Shown here piece after piece: positions 1 to 8,025 of a stretch of 22,810 nt of DNA (the stretch's first letter is position 1; every line of letters starts with the position of its first letter). Made by a program: the position numbers and the translations under genes. The notes under the pieces were generated by a model that made no database searches, had not been told where the DNA came from, and saw only the letters and a program-made list of their open reading frames with translations. Source of the DNA: Pelagophyceae sp. CCMP2097 (taxonomy: Eukaryota > Sar > Pelagophyceae); assembly GCA_026770575.1 (NCBI GenBank), contig MU657250.1:136625-159434 (forward strand), in the 5' to 3' direction.

Positions 1-53
1 AAGTTAAAGGGGGGTCCGGGGGTCTCCCCCCGGCACCCGCGACAGTCCGGCGC
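1..53. repeat. GC-rich ~53-bp repeat, copy 1
   Basis: Shares the pattern aagtt(t)aagggggg-tccggggg-t-tcccccc-ggc-cgcga-agtccgg with 128-180. Both copies lie in the integrase-coding stretch. The core GGGGG/CCCCC pairs with itself and would form a hairpin. Confidence 0.7.
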
Positions 54-127
54 CGACGCGCTCCCAATCGGCGCGCCTCGCCGGCCGAGCCGATACGAAG
101 CAAGCCGACGATTTGAAAGCGGGTAAG

Positions 128-180
128 AAGTTTAAGGGGGGGTCCGGGGGGTATCCCCCCGGCGCTCGCGAGAGTCCGGG
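128..180. repeat. GC-rich ~53-bp repeat, copy 2
   Basis: Second copy of the repeat at 1-53, 75 bp away and in the same orientation. It keeps the minus-strand pol frame open but inserts Gly/Pro-rich residues unlike any integrase segment. It looks like a small insertion or local duplication. Confidence 0.7.
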
Positions 181-1046
181 CCCGGCACGCCCCCTTCGTG
201 GCGACTAAGTGAACGTAGTGCATGCCGCCGCTCTCGCCTTGCGCCACGCCATGGAGCAGAAACTTTGATCCGTACGCCGACCGAACGGCAAAGGGGCCTA
301 TGAGATCAAACTGCCAGCGCCGCTGCGAAGCGACGGCGACGAGAGTGCAGCTTTGTGTGTACGTCGGCGCGCGCGTCGCGTTTGCAAAGCGAGAGACGAT
401 GGACTGCGTGGCCTCGGGCGGTGGCTTGACAATGCCGTACTCAAGGCACGTCGCGTCGACGATCTTGTCGCTCGCGTGGCCAACGAGCGCACGGGCGTTG
501 TCGCGCATCGGCGCAAATCCGGCCGCGAACTGCGGAGCCGGGCGGTCGGAAGCAAAGCGCGACGCGGGAGCGGGCAGCGCCGGGTACGACCGCAGCGCCG
601 AGACGACGGCGACTGCAATGCTTTCGACGCGAGCGACGTCGGCCGCGCGCTGCAGCGTGCCCGACGCATGCGAAGATGGTACAAGCTCGGGTGCATCCTT
701 GATGTAAATCCAGAAGAGTCTGCCACATGGGACAACGGGAACGCAAACGCCGCTGGGCAGACAAATGTAAGACGAGTCGTCGAGCATCATGCGGCATCCC
801 TTCTCCAAAAGAAGACCGAACGATAAGACGTCGATGCCGAACGACGGCACGATGTTGACGTCGCTGATACAAATCGTCTCGCCGCCGAGAAATCGGCCGT
901 AGTACGAGCCCGACGAGACGACGACGTGCGGGTTGACTGCGCCCGCCTTGATGACCGCGGGCTGGACGTCGTCGTTGCGCGGCGGCGCGAGCTCGTCGTG
1001 CGCGTGGCCAGCGCCGTCGCAGAAGACGTGCACTTGAGCCATCGAG

Positions 1047-2214
1047 TCAAGGCCGATAACGCGGAACCCCAGAAATCGGCTCTGGCCGTTGGTCGAGGAC
1101 TATGCACGGGCACATGTCGCCGACGAACAGCGATGGTAAACTTGGCGGAGTGGGCGCGTCGATGGCGACCATCGCAGGAGACGCGGATGCCGACGTCGCC
1201 TTCTTGGGCATGCGGCAGTCCTTCGCGACGTGGCCCTGCTTGTCACAGTTAAAGCAGTGCCGCTCGTCTGGTCGCGCCGGCCGCTTGTCCGCGGGCGGAT
1301 AAAACCGCACTGGCACAGCGCCACCGAGCTTCCAGGCGCGGTTCGTAGGCTTGGACGGACACGCTGCGAGGTCGTGCCCAGCAATCCAGCAAAACGCGAA
1401 CACGTTACGCGCAAAGTCGCCCGGCGTTGAGCAACTGCCCGGAAGGTGGCCGCCGCCGAAGCACACCGAGCAACGCGGCACAGGCTCACCCGGGCGTGGC
1501 AAAGCGAAGCGCAACGCAGCGCCGGCGGTCGAACGCGGATACGATGAAATCTTACTCATCGCCACGATAACGTGCGCACCGGAAGACTTGTTGTCGAGCG
1601 ACTTCTCGCGTGCGACGAGGCGGATGCGCGAGAGCATCGCAGAAAGCGTGGCGTTTTCGTCGTCGAGTAAAGCGTCGTAAAGGTACTCAAATGCCGCCGG
1701 GGCATTGCCGTTGTGCGGCGCAATGCCGTCGACGACCGCGAGCCGCAAGTCGGCCAGTGCGTTTGCGTTAGATCCAATAAGCAGGCTGAGGCGCTGCGCC
1801 TCTGCCGTGTAACGCGCGCCAGACGGGAAGCCGCGCCATTGTAAAGCTACAAATCTGAAGTTTGAGTGCACGCCGCGCGCGTACCCCCGCCAAGGCGTGG
1901 CCACATGACTCGGCGAGCGCGAACCACGCGTCACGGCCGTTCGTCGCGTCGCGGACGAGACGAAACGAGTCGAGCTGAGTCGTCGAACGTAGCACGCGTA
2001 AAAGCAAAGCACACACCGCGGCGTCAGCCGTAAGCATGGTTGCGTCATTGCCGGCTGTCGAGGGAACCATCGCAGACGCGAGAGAGGGCTCAACCGTGAC
2101 CAAACGCACTTTGTAATCGACGAAGTGCTCGCGGTCCGCAGCGTCATCGTGCGTCGCCGAGAAGAAGCCGTGCTCCCACGCCTTCATAAAGACGTCGTAC
2201 ATGGTAGCAACCAT
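1047..2214 (-). pseudogene. gag: Copia gag polyprotein with three zinc knuckles (one frameshift)
   Basis: Capsid/nucleocapsid part of a Ty1/copia element. The frame starting at the ATG at 2214 reads for about 130 codons; one extra base near 1824 then moves the reading to the frame that runs to the stop at 1047, about 388 residues in all. The N-terminal part resembles the UBN2/gag-polypeptide fold of copia elements. The C-terminal part carries CCHC knuckles: CSVCFGGGHLPGSC, then a degenerate FAFCWIAGHDLAAC in which the first Cys is Phe, then CFNCDKQGHVAKDC at 1215-1256. The first and third match C-x2-C-x4-H-x4-C exactly. The frame is open upstream to 2313 without an earlier ATG. The frame change is read as decay; a sequencing error at that base is possible. 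Confidence 0.8.
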
Positions 2215-2316
2215 CGTAGTCGCAGCGCGAAAGGCAGCGTGATCTGCACGAGCCCGAAGCCACGGATGCGTCTTGGACGAATTGGACCGCGGCGGGCTAG
2301 TACGCGCACACGGTCA

Positions 2317-2573
2317 AACACTATGCGGTTGTGGACTCGCTTGGCGCAGTCACACAGTAAGATGGGCTCGTCAGCGACGATGCCCGTGCAGCGGCAGCTG
2401 CAGCAAAGCCCCGAAGCGTGAACGCGCGTCGGGTGTGCCTCCGGTTCCACCTACCTTGAGATGGGCACTATAGCACGAAGAGTTCTGCGCACGTACGGAC
2501 ACGCGCGAACCGAGTACGTTGATCGTGGGTGTGAGTCACACACGCGCACGAGCAGCGTCGTAGGAACCATAAC
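2317..2573 (-). other. Copia leader between LTR and gag, with PHD-like cysteine run
   Basis: On the minus strand, a frame read through about 2415-2310 gives CCSCRCTGIVADEPILLCDC followed by a His, then ends at about 2184 overlapping gag. The spacing of Cys, the ILLCD core and the His recall a PHD finger, but the CD-x-C spacing is one residue short and the final Cys pair is absent. A good donor-like AAG|GTAGGT lies near 2453-2460. The stretch could be a host exon carried by the element, an unused leader, or coincidence. Confidence 0.25.
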
Positions 2574-2737
2574 CGTAGATTAGGAGAGGAGAAGGAGAGT
2601 AGTTTAGTATTCTGTATTCTGCTTCTGTGGAGTTTCAGGATATTTGTTATTCAAGTTCATGTTTCGGGTTTCGGGTTTCGGAGTTCGGGTCGATAGGAAA
2701 TCGCCTGTCGGATGTCTTGATAGGAAATCCACTGTGC
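2574..2737 (-). repeat. LTR-like repeat, copy A (probable 5' LTR of the copia element)
   Basis: About 160 bp that recur in opposite orientation at 11678-11842 with high identity, including a gtttcgggtttcggg run and the segment agaatactaaactactctcc on the minus strand. It lies directly upstream of gag in gag orientation, as a 5' LTR would. Its outer end is abruptly replaced by another repeat at 2737. No clean TG...CA ends were seen, so LTR is inferred. Confidence 0.55.
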
Positions 2738-3247
2738 AGCGCGCTCAGATCCTTCAGACTCGATGATGGAATTAGACAAGTTCACATTTTTCAAGGAGCT
2801 TTTCAAGCTACTTTTTCAACATTTCTTTTGTCGCTTCAACGTGAGCGCGAAGCGGCGTCAAGGGCGCCTTCCTTCGGCTACTCAGGTGAGATGGCGCGCG
2901 GGACGGGGCACGTCGGCCCCGCGACCGGCCCGCGCCTCGACAAAGGCGCGGGCATCATCGGCGCCGCCCCGCCCGCCAGAGGCCGCGCCGCGCCCCTTCC
3001 GCGCGGCGCGCCCGTGCCAAGCGCCCGCGCCGGGTTAACGCTCATCTAACGTTCGCTCAACGCTCATCAAACAAACTCTCCCCGCGCTTTAAAAGCAACT
3101 TCCGCGCTTTAAAAGCAACTTTTAAGGCTCTACTTTTAAAGCTCAGCTTGAAAAGTAGAGCTTTTAAATTTAAAGCAACTTAGCACGCAAATATATACTT
3201 TAAAAGTATCTTTAAAAGTAGCTTGAAAAAAGTGAAGCTGTCTATTG
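2737..3247 (+). mobile_element. ~500-bp TIR element, copy A
   Basis: A 511-bp sequence repeated in inverted orientation at 13374-13875. Inside it, 2774-3243 is bounded by imperfect terminal inverted repeats: AGACAAGTTCACATTTTTCAAG on one side and, reversed, AGACAGCTTCACTTTTTTCAAG on the other. The centre is GC-rich (gccccgcccgccagaggccg) and the right arm is AT-rich with several copies of cttttaaagc/gctttaaaag. There is no plausible coding capacity, so it looks like a non-autonomous DNA element or MITE. The shared sequence extends about 37 bp beyond the left TIR in both copies, so the true ends are not certain. Confidence 0.7.
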
Positions 3248-3330
3248 GGATATTATCTGGCTCCAGGGGCCCGGTTCTTAATCTGACCGGCGTTTTTTAA
3301 AGAAACGATGGTCGGTCCGGACTCTGCCTA
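3243..3330 (+). repeat. 88-bp direct repeat, unit 1
   Basis: Begins tattgggatatt and ends ggactctgccta. It recurs at 3450-3536 with only a few differences. It contains CCGGTTCTTAATCTGACCGG, a near match to the reverse complement of the motif GGTCAATTTAAGAACC found nearby. Confidence 0.85.
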
Positions 3331-3697
3331 GAGTAAAGGTCAATTTAAGAACCTGGTCAATTTAAGAACCGACTAAAAAAAACGACAAAAGACGTTCAAT
3401 ATCTCAATAAGGCATTTATTCAAACCCACTTAAAATCCATTAAATCCCTTATTGGGATATTTTCCGGCTCCAGGGGCCCGGTTCTTAATCTGACCGGCGT
3501 TTTTTAAGAACCCATGGTCGGTCCGGACTCTGCCTATGCTAAATTTCTCACAGTGGTCCTCCGCGGACGCCATGATTTAGGGGTGGGTGAAGGGGACCCA
3601 GGCACGTCCCCTGGCAGCGTCAAAACCGCAAACAACGGCGTCGCCGGGCCTCTGATTTTTCTTCGCTTAGCCGGTTCTTAAATTGACCTGTACTCTA
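3328..3697. mobile_element. Possible MITE bounded by 26-bp inverted repeats
   Basis: CTAGAGTAAAGGTCAATTTA...GAACC at 3328 is matched, reversed and with one mismatch, by GGTTCTTAAATTGACC...CTCTAG ending near 3697. The interval is about 370 bp. Within it lie a second forward copy of GGTCAATTTAAGAACC and the second 88-bp repeat unit. No coding capacity is evident. Confidence 0.5.
3450..3536 (+). repeat. 88-bp direct repeat, unit 2
   Basis: Second unit of the duplication at 3243-3330, offset 207 bp in the same orientation. One base of the T-run and a short aaga/gaac segment differ. Confidence 0.85.
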
Positions 3698-4026
3698 GTT
3701 GTGCTTTTAAACGATTTAATTTGAGATTACGCCCGGACGCCGCCAAAATCGTATTGCGGCGGGCGCGGTCCAGGCGTCTGGGACGTGCTGCCGAAGTGCG
3801 CTATATTCCTGGGAAGAGGTTTTCTGTGAATATTGTAAAGGACCCGGGCCTTCATTTAAAAACGCCCTCTGTCCACCTGGATGCCCGCGCCCCAGGAAGA
3901 ATCGTGCTCCGCACTCTCAGTCTGCTTTGTAGTCCCAACACACAACACCCACCTTAGCAATTCCTACGATCCAAAGTAGGAATCCTAGTTGAAAAGGCCC
4001 AACAACCAAAATACTTCATCAAATCT
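3698..4026. other. Non-coding stretch with a small hairpin
   Basis: No supported gene. The only structure noted is ATTCCTAC (3960-3967) paired with GTAGGAAT (3976-3983) across an 8-nt loop. The 78-codon open frame starting at 3721 has no features of a protein and is not annotated. Confidence 0.5.
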
Positions 4027-4086
4027 TCAACCACTATACCCTTTTGGGCCAGCCCCACCCATGGTGGATCTTAAGCAAGCAAGCAA
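4027..4086 (-). repeat. Head module (H) of dispersed family, copy a
   Basis: Carries TACCCTTTTGGGCCAGCCCC followed by CACCCATGGTGG (degenerate palindrome) and ATCTTAAGCAAG. On the minus strand this is the head of the family seen at 5779-5828, 7603-7655, 8830-9010 and 19946-20125. Only the head end is present. It lies about 90 bp upstream of the 220-codon gene. Confidence 0.7.
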
Positions 4087-4173
4087 CCACCGTCGTTGGG
4101 CTCTTCTTCGTCCCCTCCGCTGTCGCGCGCGTCTTCGCTCTCTTCCACGTCGTCCATCGTTGCGGGGGGCTAC

Positions 4174-4836
4174 ATGATGCTGGACGAGTTTGCTCGTTTG
4201 GTCGAGGCGCCGGCGTCCCCTGGTGAATTCAGCCACGAGGTCATTGCGCAGGTCTTCGAGCAGACCACGCGGGTGCGCCCTAGCGCCCTCTACGGCACCG
4301 TCGCCGCCGTCGTCTTCACGAACACTCGCGGTAAAGCGTTTTTCATGGGCGACGTCGACGGCCTCGGCCTCGTGATCGGCATCCCGTCGCACCTCGCTGA
4401 CTTTTTGACGAACGCGCCCACGCGCAACCAGATCATCGCCGACATTGAGCGCTTCGCCATGAAGAACCTGCAGAACCGCAAGTTCTTCCTCAGCATTGCG
4501 GCCGCTCGGGCTTGGGCGTACTCTTCGCTCGTCACGGTCGGCGCCAGGTCGTCTGAGGCCAAAACTTTCTCCACCATGACGGTCAAGCCCTTCCTCCAGT
4601 TTGCGCTCGAGTGCGGTTGCAGCCCCATCGAGATCATGCGCGCCTGCCCGTTCGCCCCCATGCCGTCCAAGCCGCGGCAGAAGCGCAAGCGCGTGACGGC
4701 TACTGGCTCGGCCATCGACTCTTTGCTCAACGACACGGCGGCGGCGGCGGCGCGCACCGAGGCAACGGCCGTGCACCCGCTGAACATGACGGACGACTTG
4801 ATTGCGGCGCGCGACGCGTCGTCTGCCGCACCGTAG
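4174..4836 (+). CDS. Hypothetical 220-aa protein with basic nuclear-localisation-like run
   Basis: The family is not recognised. The frame is uninterrupted, with mixed amino-acid composition, unlike the Arg/Pro/Ala-rich compositional frames around it. The first ATG pair is at 4174; the frame is open upstream to a stop at 4072-4074 through Ser-rich codons without an ATG, so an upstream exon or an earlier start is possible. Visible features are a hydrophobic stretch around residues 41-75 (ALYGTVAAVVF... GLGLVIGIP), a basic run KPRQKRKRV at residues 166-174 that resembles a monopartite nuclear signal, and an Ala-rich tail. Head module copy a sits just upstream and pseudogene X-b downstream on the same strand. 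It may be a host gene or cargo of a repeat. Confidence 0.6.
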   Translation: MMLDEFARLVEAPASPGEFSHEVIAQVFEQTTRVRPSALYGTVAAVVFTNTRGKAFFMGDVDGLGLVIGIPSHLADFLTNAPTRNQIIADIERFAMKNLQNRKFFLSIAAARAWAYSSLVTVGARSSEAKTFSTMTVKPFLQFALECGCSPIEIMRACPFAPMPSKPRQKRKRVTATGSAIDSLLNDTAAAAARTEATAVHPLNMTDDLIAARDASSAAP

Positions 4837-5086
4837 TGCGCCCAAGTGCCTTGCCTTCCTCCCGGCTACCCAAGCCGACCTCAACTCCTTTATCCAGCGC
4901 CCTTTACAAAAACTGGGACATCTCCGTGGATCCTGCGATTTAGCTCTTAGAGGGTTTGGCCGCACGAGAGTTTGAGTTGGGTGAGACTGCCGCGGCGTGC
5001 TGAGGGGAGCTTGTCTGGTACGAATGGAATAAGGCTCTGGTTCAACCCCAGATTACAAGGCTTTGCATTAACCCCCCATCCTTAGG

Positions 5087-5460
5087 TACAGATTGTACTC
5101 TTGTACGCCAAGTATGCGCTGTGGACCGGTGCTCGCCGGCGCTGGCCCAAGCGTTCTACGCTGATGGCGTCCGCGTCGAGGATCCAGTCCATCGTCGAGT
5201 GCTCGCCGCATGTCGCGGACGCGCGCGACGCGTTTCTGTTGGTGGGCAGCCTTGTGGTGACTGGCCTGGCGTCCAAGCACTCGCACCTCAAGCACCTCTT
5301 TGCGCGGCTGTCGTCGAACCAGATCGACGAGGGCAACCGCACGGCGGCGTCTCGGTGACTTTCTCTTCCTCAACACGTTCATCATGGCCGCGTTCTGAGA
5401 TAGCGCGTGGAGCGGGACTCTCGTGCTGGACACGTTTTCAAACCTGTTGTTTTCACAACA
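5087..5460 (+). pseudogene. Gene X remnant, copy b (unknown protein, C-terminal part)
   Basis: After a splice-acceptor-like ccatccttag ending at 5086, a frame reads QIVLLYAKYALWTGARRRW and continues for about 85 codons to a stop at 5356-5358. The next frame continues the likely protein as GDFLFLNTFIMAAF, then a stop, then DSAWSGTLVLDTF. So at least one frameshift and one stop are present. The segment DFLFLNTFIMAAF matches DMLFLAKPILDVF of copy c2 at the other end of this domain, and both are followed by a similar x-LxLD-M/T-L/F end, which argues for a common ancestral gene. The protein family is not recognised. It converges on tail module T-b. Confidence 0.5.
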
Positions 5461-5828
5461 TTATTTTTCTTTTTTTTGTAAGTCTTGCAGACAATCTACT
5501 TTAGCTCGGAGGCAAAAGAGGAAAACACGGAGGAAAGGACCCAGGTCATGCCCTGGGCCGGTACGCGGTACATCCTCATCCCGAATGAACTCGAAAAAGC
5601 CGCTGACGCCCCGCACCCCAACCGGCTTCCCCAACGAACCAGACCGAAGTGCCAAAGTGACTGGGAGCCCATACCACCGCGAGGAGACGCCGCGCTATAT
5701 GTGCTGACGCGCTCTCCGGGGCCTTGGCTCCGGGCCTCTGGGCCTGGAAGCCAACCTTTGACTCGGGTTTGACGGTCATACCCTTTTGGGCCAGCCCCAC
5801 CCAGGGTGGATCTTAAGCAAGTAACCAC
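5440..5828 (-). repeat. Head-tail cassette copy b (H plus T), minus orientation
   Basis: On the minus strand it starts at CTTGCTTAAGATCC, then CCACCCTGGGTGG and GGGGCTGGCCCAAAAGGG, then tail module T. The tail ends with gcaagacttac and an A-rich run, then aacaacagg. It is the inverted counterpart of 7603-8010, so the two copies bracket the TauE/SafE gene with their head ends facing it. Within the tail a frame ends FSSSFGMRMYRVPAQGM... FASELK-stop, with the stop at 5496-5498. Confidence 0.8.
5496..5660 (-). pseudogene. Gene T C-terminal fragment, copy b
   Basis: About 54 codons ending FSSSFGMRMYRVPAQGM... SSFASELK and TAG at 5496-5498. The same frame and stop occur at 8027-8115 (FRMRMYRVPAQGM... 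FASELK-stop) and, with a one-base loss, at 7770-7927. A one-base deletion relative to copy c separates it from the upstream FVGEA-WGA part. Conservation of frame and stop among copies suggests the 3' end of a once-coding gene. The hydrophobic stretch upstream may be membrane-spanning. No family is recognised. Confidence 0.45.
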
Positions 5829-5860
5829 CCTCGGGCGAATGCCCTTCAATTTAAACAGTG

Positions 5861-5878
5861 GCATAGGAATTCCTATGC
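5861..5878. repeat. Perfect 18-bp palindrome GCATAGGAATTCCTATGC
   Basis: The sequence equals its own reverse complement. Its core TAGGAATTCCTA recurs at 15486-15497, and an interrupted version occurs at 3960-3983. It lies about 110 bp beyond the stop of the TauE/SafE gene. Confidence 0.9.
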
Positions 5879-5989
5879 GATCCCGCACTCGTCCCACGGA
5901 GCTAGGACCCCCCTTGCGATCTGCGCGCATAATGTGTCGACTACGACGTCGCTGGGCCGAGGCGGCCGTTCACATAGTCCGCCGGCCGT

Positions 5990-7472
5990 TCACAACGTCT
6001 TGAGGAACGTGCGCGCGCCGAGCGCGAGCATGATAACGCCAAAGCCGAGCTTCATGGGCTCGTCGGGGCAGTGCGCCGCCAGCCGGCCGCCGACGTACGC
6101 GCCGGCGCACCTGCCGCGACGCGTGACGCGCGACGCGCGGGCGCGGCGGCAGGCGCAAAGCTGACGTTCCGAGCGCGAGTGGCAGCGCCGAGCGCGGCGA
6201 GACGTTGCCGAGCTGCGCGTGCGAGTAGACGCCGCTCAGACCCTGGCGGCGGTGGTCCTCCCGGCGTCGCTCGGCGAGGCCATCCCGGCCGCCTCAGAGG
6301 TCCACAAGTCGGCAGGCGCCGTCTCCTTCATTTCCCATCGCGCGGGTGCGGCGGACGCGGCTGTCGCGCCGTCGGCACCATGGCCGCGAGCGACGTGCCG
6401 AGGGCGATCTTGTGGTCCATGCCTGTCGCGAGCGCCAGCAGCGGCACAACGACCTACCGCGCGACGTCCGGGCGGCGGGGCCGGCGCATGGCGCGACGCT
6501 GCGCGTCACTGCTCCGCCGCCGACGCCGAAGAGGCCCGCGAGGAAGCCCGAAGCTGTCAAAGGGCGGGTCCGGACGGCGGCGCCGGCGGGGTTCGGACGC
6601 ACCCGCGCCGATGGTGACGAACGAGGCGTACTCGGAGAGCGGCCGGCCCTGCGGATGCGGTGCGTCGGGGCCCTGGGGCCTCGATGCAGTCGGACGCTGC
6701 CGCGTCGGCTGCGACGTTGATCGGCGCGTTGTCGGAAGCGGCTGCGACGGGCTTCGACGAAAACTGCGCCACGATGCGGTCCTTAAAGGGGACAATGGGC
6801 GCGACGGCCAGCATGAAGCTACGCCGGCGGCGTCGGCGGCGCGCGGCGCGTCGGCGCGCGCCGCGGCGGTAGGGTCGGCCGCGGGGCCACTGACACGCCG
6901 AGGGCGCGCGAGAGCGTCTTCGAGTCGAGCTTGGAGCCGAACTGCGCGCCGAGGCGGGCTGTGAACATGCCCATCGACGCGATGGCGGCCGCGGCGACCC
7001 AGTCGACGTGGCCATCTTTGGAGTACGCCAGCGCGCCGGCGACGCCCGTCGCGCAGACGCCGACGAGGGACGTGCCGTGCCTGCGGCGCGCGTGCGCAGC
7101 GCCTGGGCGGCGCGCGCACGCACGCCGCGTGCTGCGTCATGCCGAAGCGCGTCATCATGGGGATAGCAACAAAGCCACCGCCCATGCCCGCGAGCGAGCC
7201 TGTGGCCCTGATCGCGCCGCTGCGGCCCCGGTCGCGCCGCCGCGGGCGCGGCGAGGCGCAAGGGCCGCACCGAGCGCCCCGGCGAGTGCGCCCGTCGCGC
7301 CCATGTACATGGCCGCGGGAGGCTCCGGCGCGGCCTCCTTCGCGCCGCCGCCGATCCCCCGCGTCAGCCGCGGCGCGGCATTCCAGCCGAGGGCCCGGGG
7401 CGAAGAGGATGCCGCGGTGGTCGGACCGGCGCGGCGGAAGAGACGGCAACCGCCTCGTGCGACCGCGAACAT
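5990..7472 (-). CDS. TauE/SafE family membrane anion permease, nine exons
   Basis: Probable anion (sulfite, sulfonate or organosulfur type) exporter of the TauE/SafE superfamily. Exons on the minus strand: 7472-7271, 7199-7124, 7080-6895, 6818-6716, 6672-6603, 6553-6510, 6453-6370, 6242-6166, 6110-5990. They total 963 nt, in phase, ending in TGA: 320 residues. Introns are 71, 43, 76, 43, 49, 56, 127 and 55 bp; all are GT-AG except the seventh, which reads GC-AG. The fourth (6673-6715) is the least certain and the third has a weak donor. Both halves of the family repeat are present: GSLAGMGGGF and HGTSLVG, then SGFLAGLFGVGGG and LGTSLAAM, followed by SGVYSHAQLGN. The first ~48 residues are rich in Arg, Ala and Ser with only one acidic residue, near the end, like a mitochondrial presequence. 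No ATG-started frame covers the whole protein, so the gene is easily missed. Confidence 0.88.
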
Positions 7473-7602
7473 CCCGGAGCGGAGATGAAGCCGACTCCCT
7501 TTGAGCGCCGCCGCTGAACCTCGAGATAGAAGAACGAGGCCCGACGACGCCGCACTACAAGCAGTGGCCGCGGTTTTTTTGCCGGACTCCGGGCCGACTA
7601 TT

Positions 7603-8025
7603 AGTTGCTTGCTTAAGATCCACCCTGGGTGGGGCTGCCCCAAAAGGGTATGCCCGGCTAATCGGTTCCAAAGTCTGGCTCCCGGACCAAAAGGCCCTGG
7701 TGCCAAGCCTGCGGGAGTGGTGTGTGCGCTTTGCGATTGACCCCCTCATGCAAGTACGGGCCGCTAGACACTTTGGCACTTTGGTCGTGTTCGTCGGGGA
7801 AGCCTGGTGGGGTGCGGTGGCGTCGGCGGTTTTTTCGAGCTCATTCGGGATGTGGATGTACCGCGTCGCGGCCCAGGCATGGCCTGGGTCCTTTCCTCCG
7901 TCTGTGCCTTTTTTCCTCCGCGGCTAAAGTAGAAATTCAGCAAGACTTACAAAAAAAAGAAGAAAAAAAAGAAAAAAAATGTTGTAAAAACAACAGGTTT
8001 AGAGCATGTCCAGGAAGAGTGTTCA
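7603..8025 (+). repeat. Head-tail cassette copy c (H plus T), plus orientation
   Basis: Starts GCTTGCTTAAGATCC, CCACCCTGGGTGG, GGGCTGCCCCAAAAGGG. Its tail reads FVGEAWWGAVASAVFSSSFGM and then loses frame by one base (caggcatggcc against cagggcatggcc in other copies). It ends gcaagacttac, then a long A-rich run, aaaacaacagg and agagcatgtccagg. It mirrors 5440-5828 across the TauE/SafE gene. The A-rich run recalls a retroposed polyA tail or a degraded 3' UTR. Confidence 0.8.

Larger units (their letters stand above)
1..1099 (-). pseudogene. pol: Copia pol, N-terminal part: protease, gag-pre-integrase, integrase start
   Basis: A single minus-strand frame stays open from a stop at 1100-1102 to position 1. 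It begins with a protease-like stretch containing IGLDSMAQVHVF, where the usual DS/TG-A of copia proteases is DSMA. A gag-pre-integrase-like section follows (FGIDVLSFGLLLEKG, then SGVCVPVVPCGRLFWIYIKD). The integrase start is RRWQFDLIGPF with its Asp at 305-307, then YGSKFLLHGV and HYVHLVATKGA. The later segment LLRIGSAGE sits where relatives usually have an R-I-x-S-D-N-G-type motif, so the second catalytic Asp seems lost, although the GC-rich insert at 128-180 disturbs the alignment. gag lies upstream in another frame, so translation would need a frameshift. Most likely an inactive copy. Confidence 0.75.
1..2737 (-). mobile_element. Ty1/copia LTR retrotransposon, decayed, cut by window edge
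   Basis: Reading the minus strand from 2737 to 1 gives an LTR-like segment, a leader, gag, degenerate protease, gag-pre-integrase and the start of integrase. This is the copia domain order, so the element continues beyond position 1 (rest of integrase, RT and RNase H are not in the window). Decay is visible: one frame change inside gag near 1824, one between gag and pol near 1060-1100, and a GC-rich repeat inserted in the integrase region at 128-180 and again at 1-53. The LTR assignment rests on position and on a second copy at 11678-11842; no primer binding site was identified with confidence. Confidence 0.8.

Noticed and set aside
222..1302. Several long plus-strand frames opposite copia gag-pol
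   Set aside because: The minus strand carries recognisable copia domains; the plus-strand frames are antisense shadows.
2184..2450. Separate host PHD-finger gene
   Set aside because: Spacing is imperfect, there is no ATG start, and it overlaps the copia leader; kept only as a low-confidence remark.
3721..3957. 78-codon plus-strand ORF
   Set aside because: No motif, no codon pattern distinct from chance, no support around it.
6071..7504. Long plus-strand frames over the TauE/SafE gene
   Set aside because: Arg/Ala/Gly-rich antisense frames caused by high GC; the spliced minus-strand gene explains the region.
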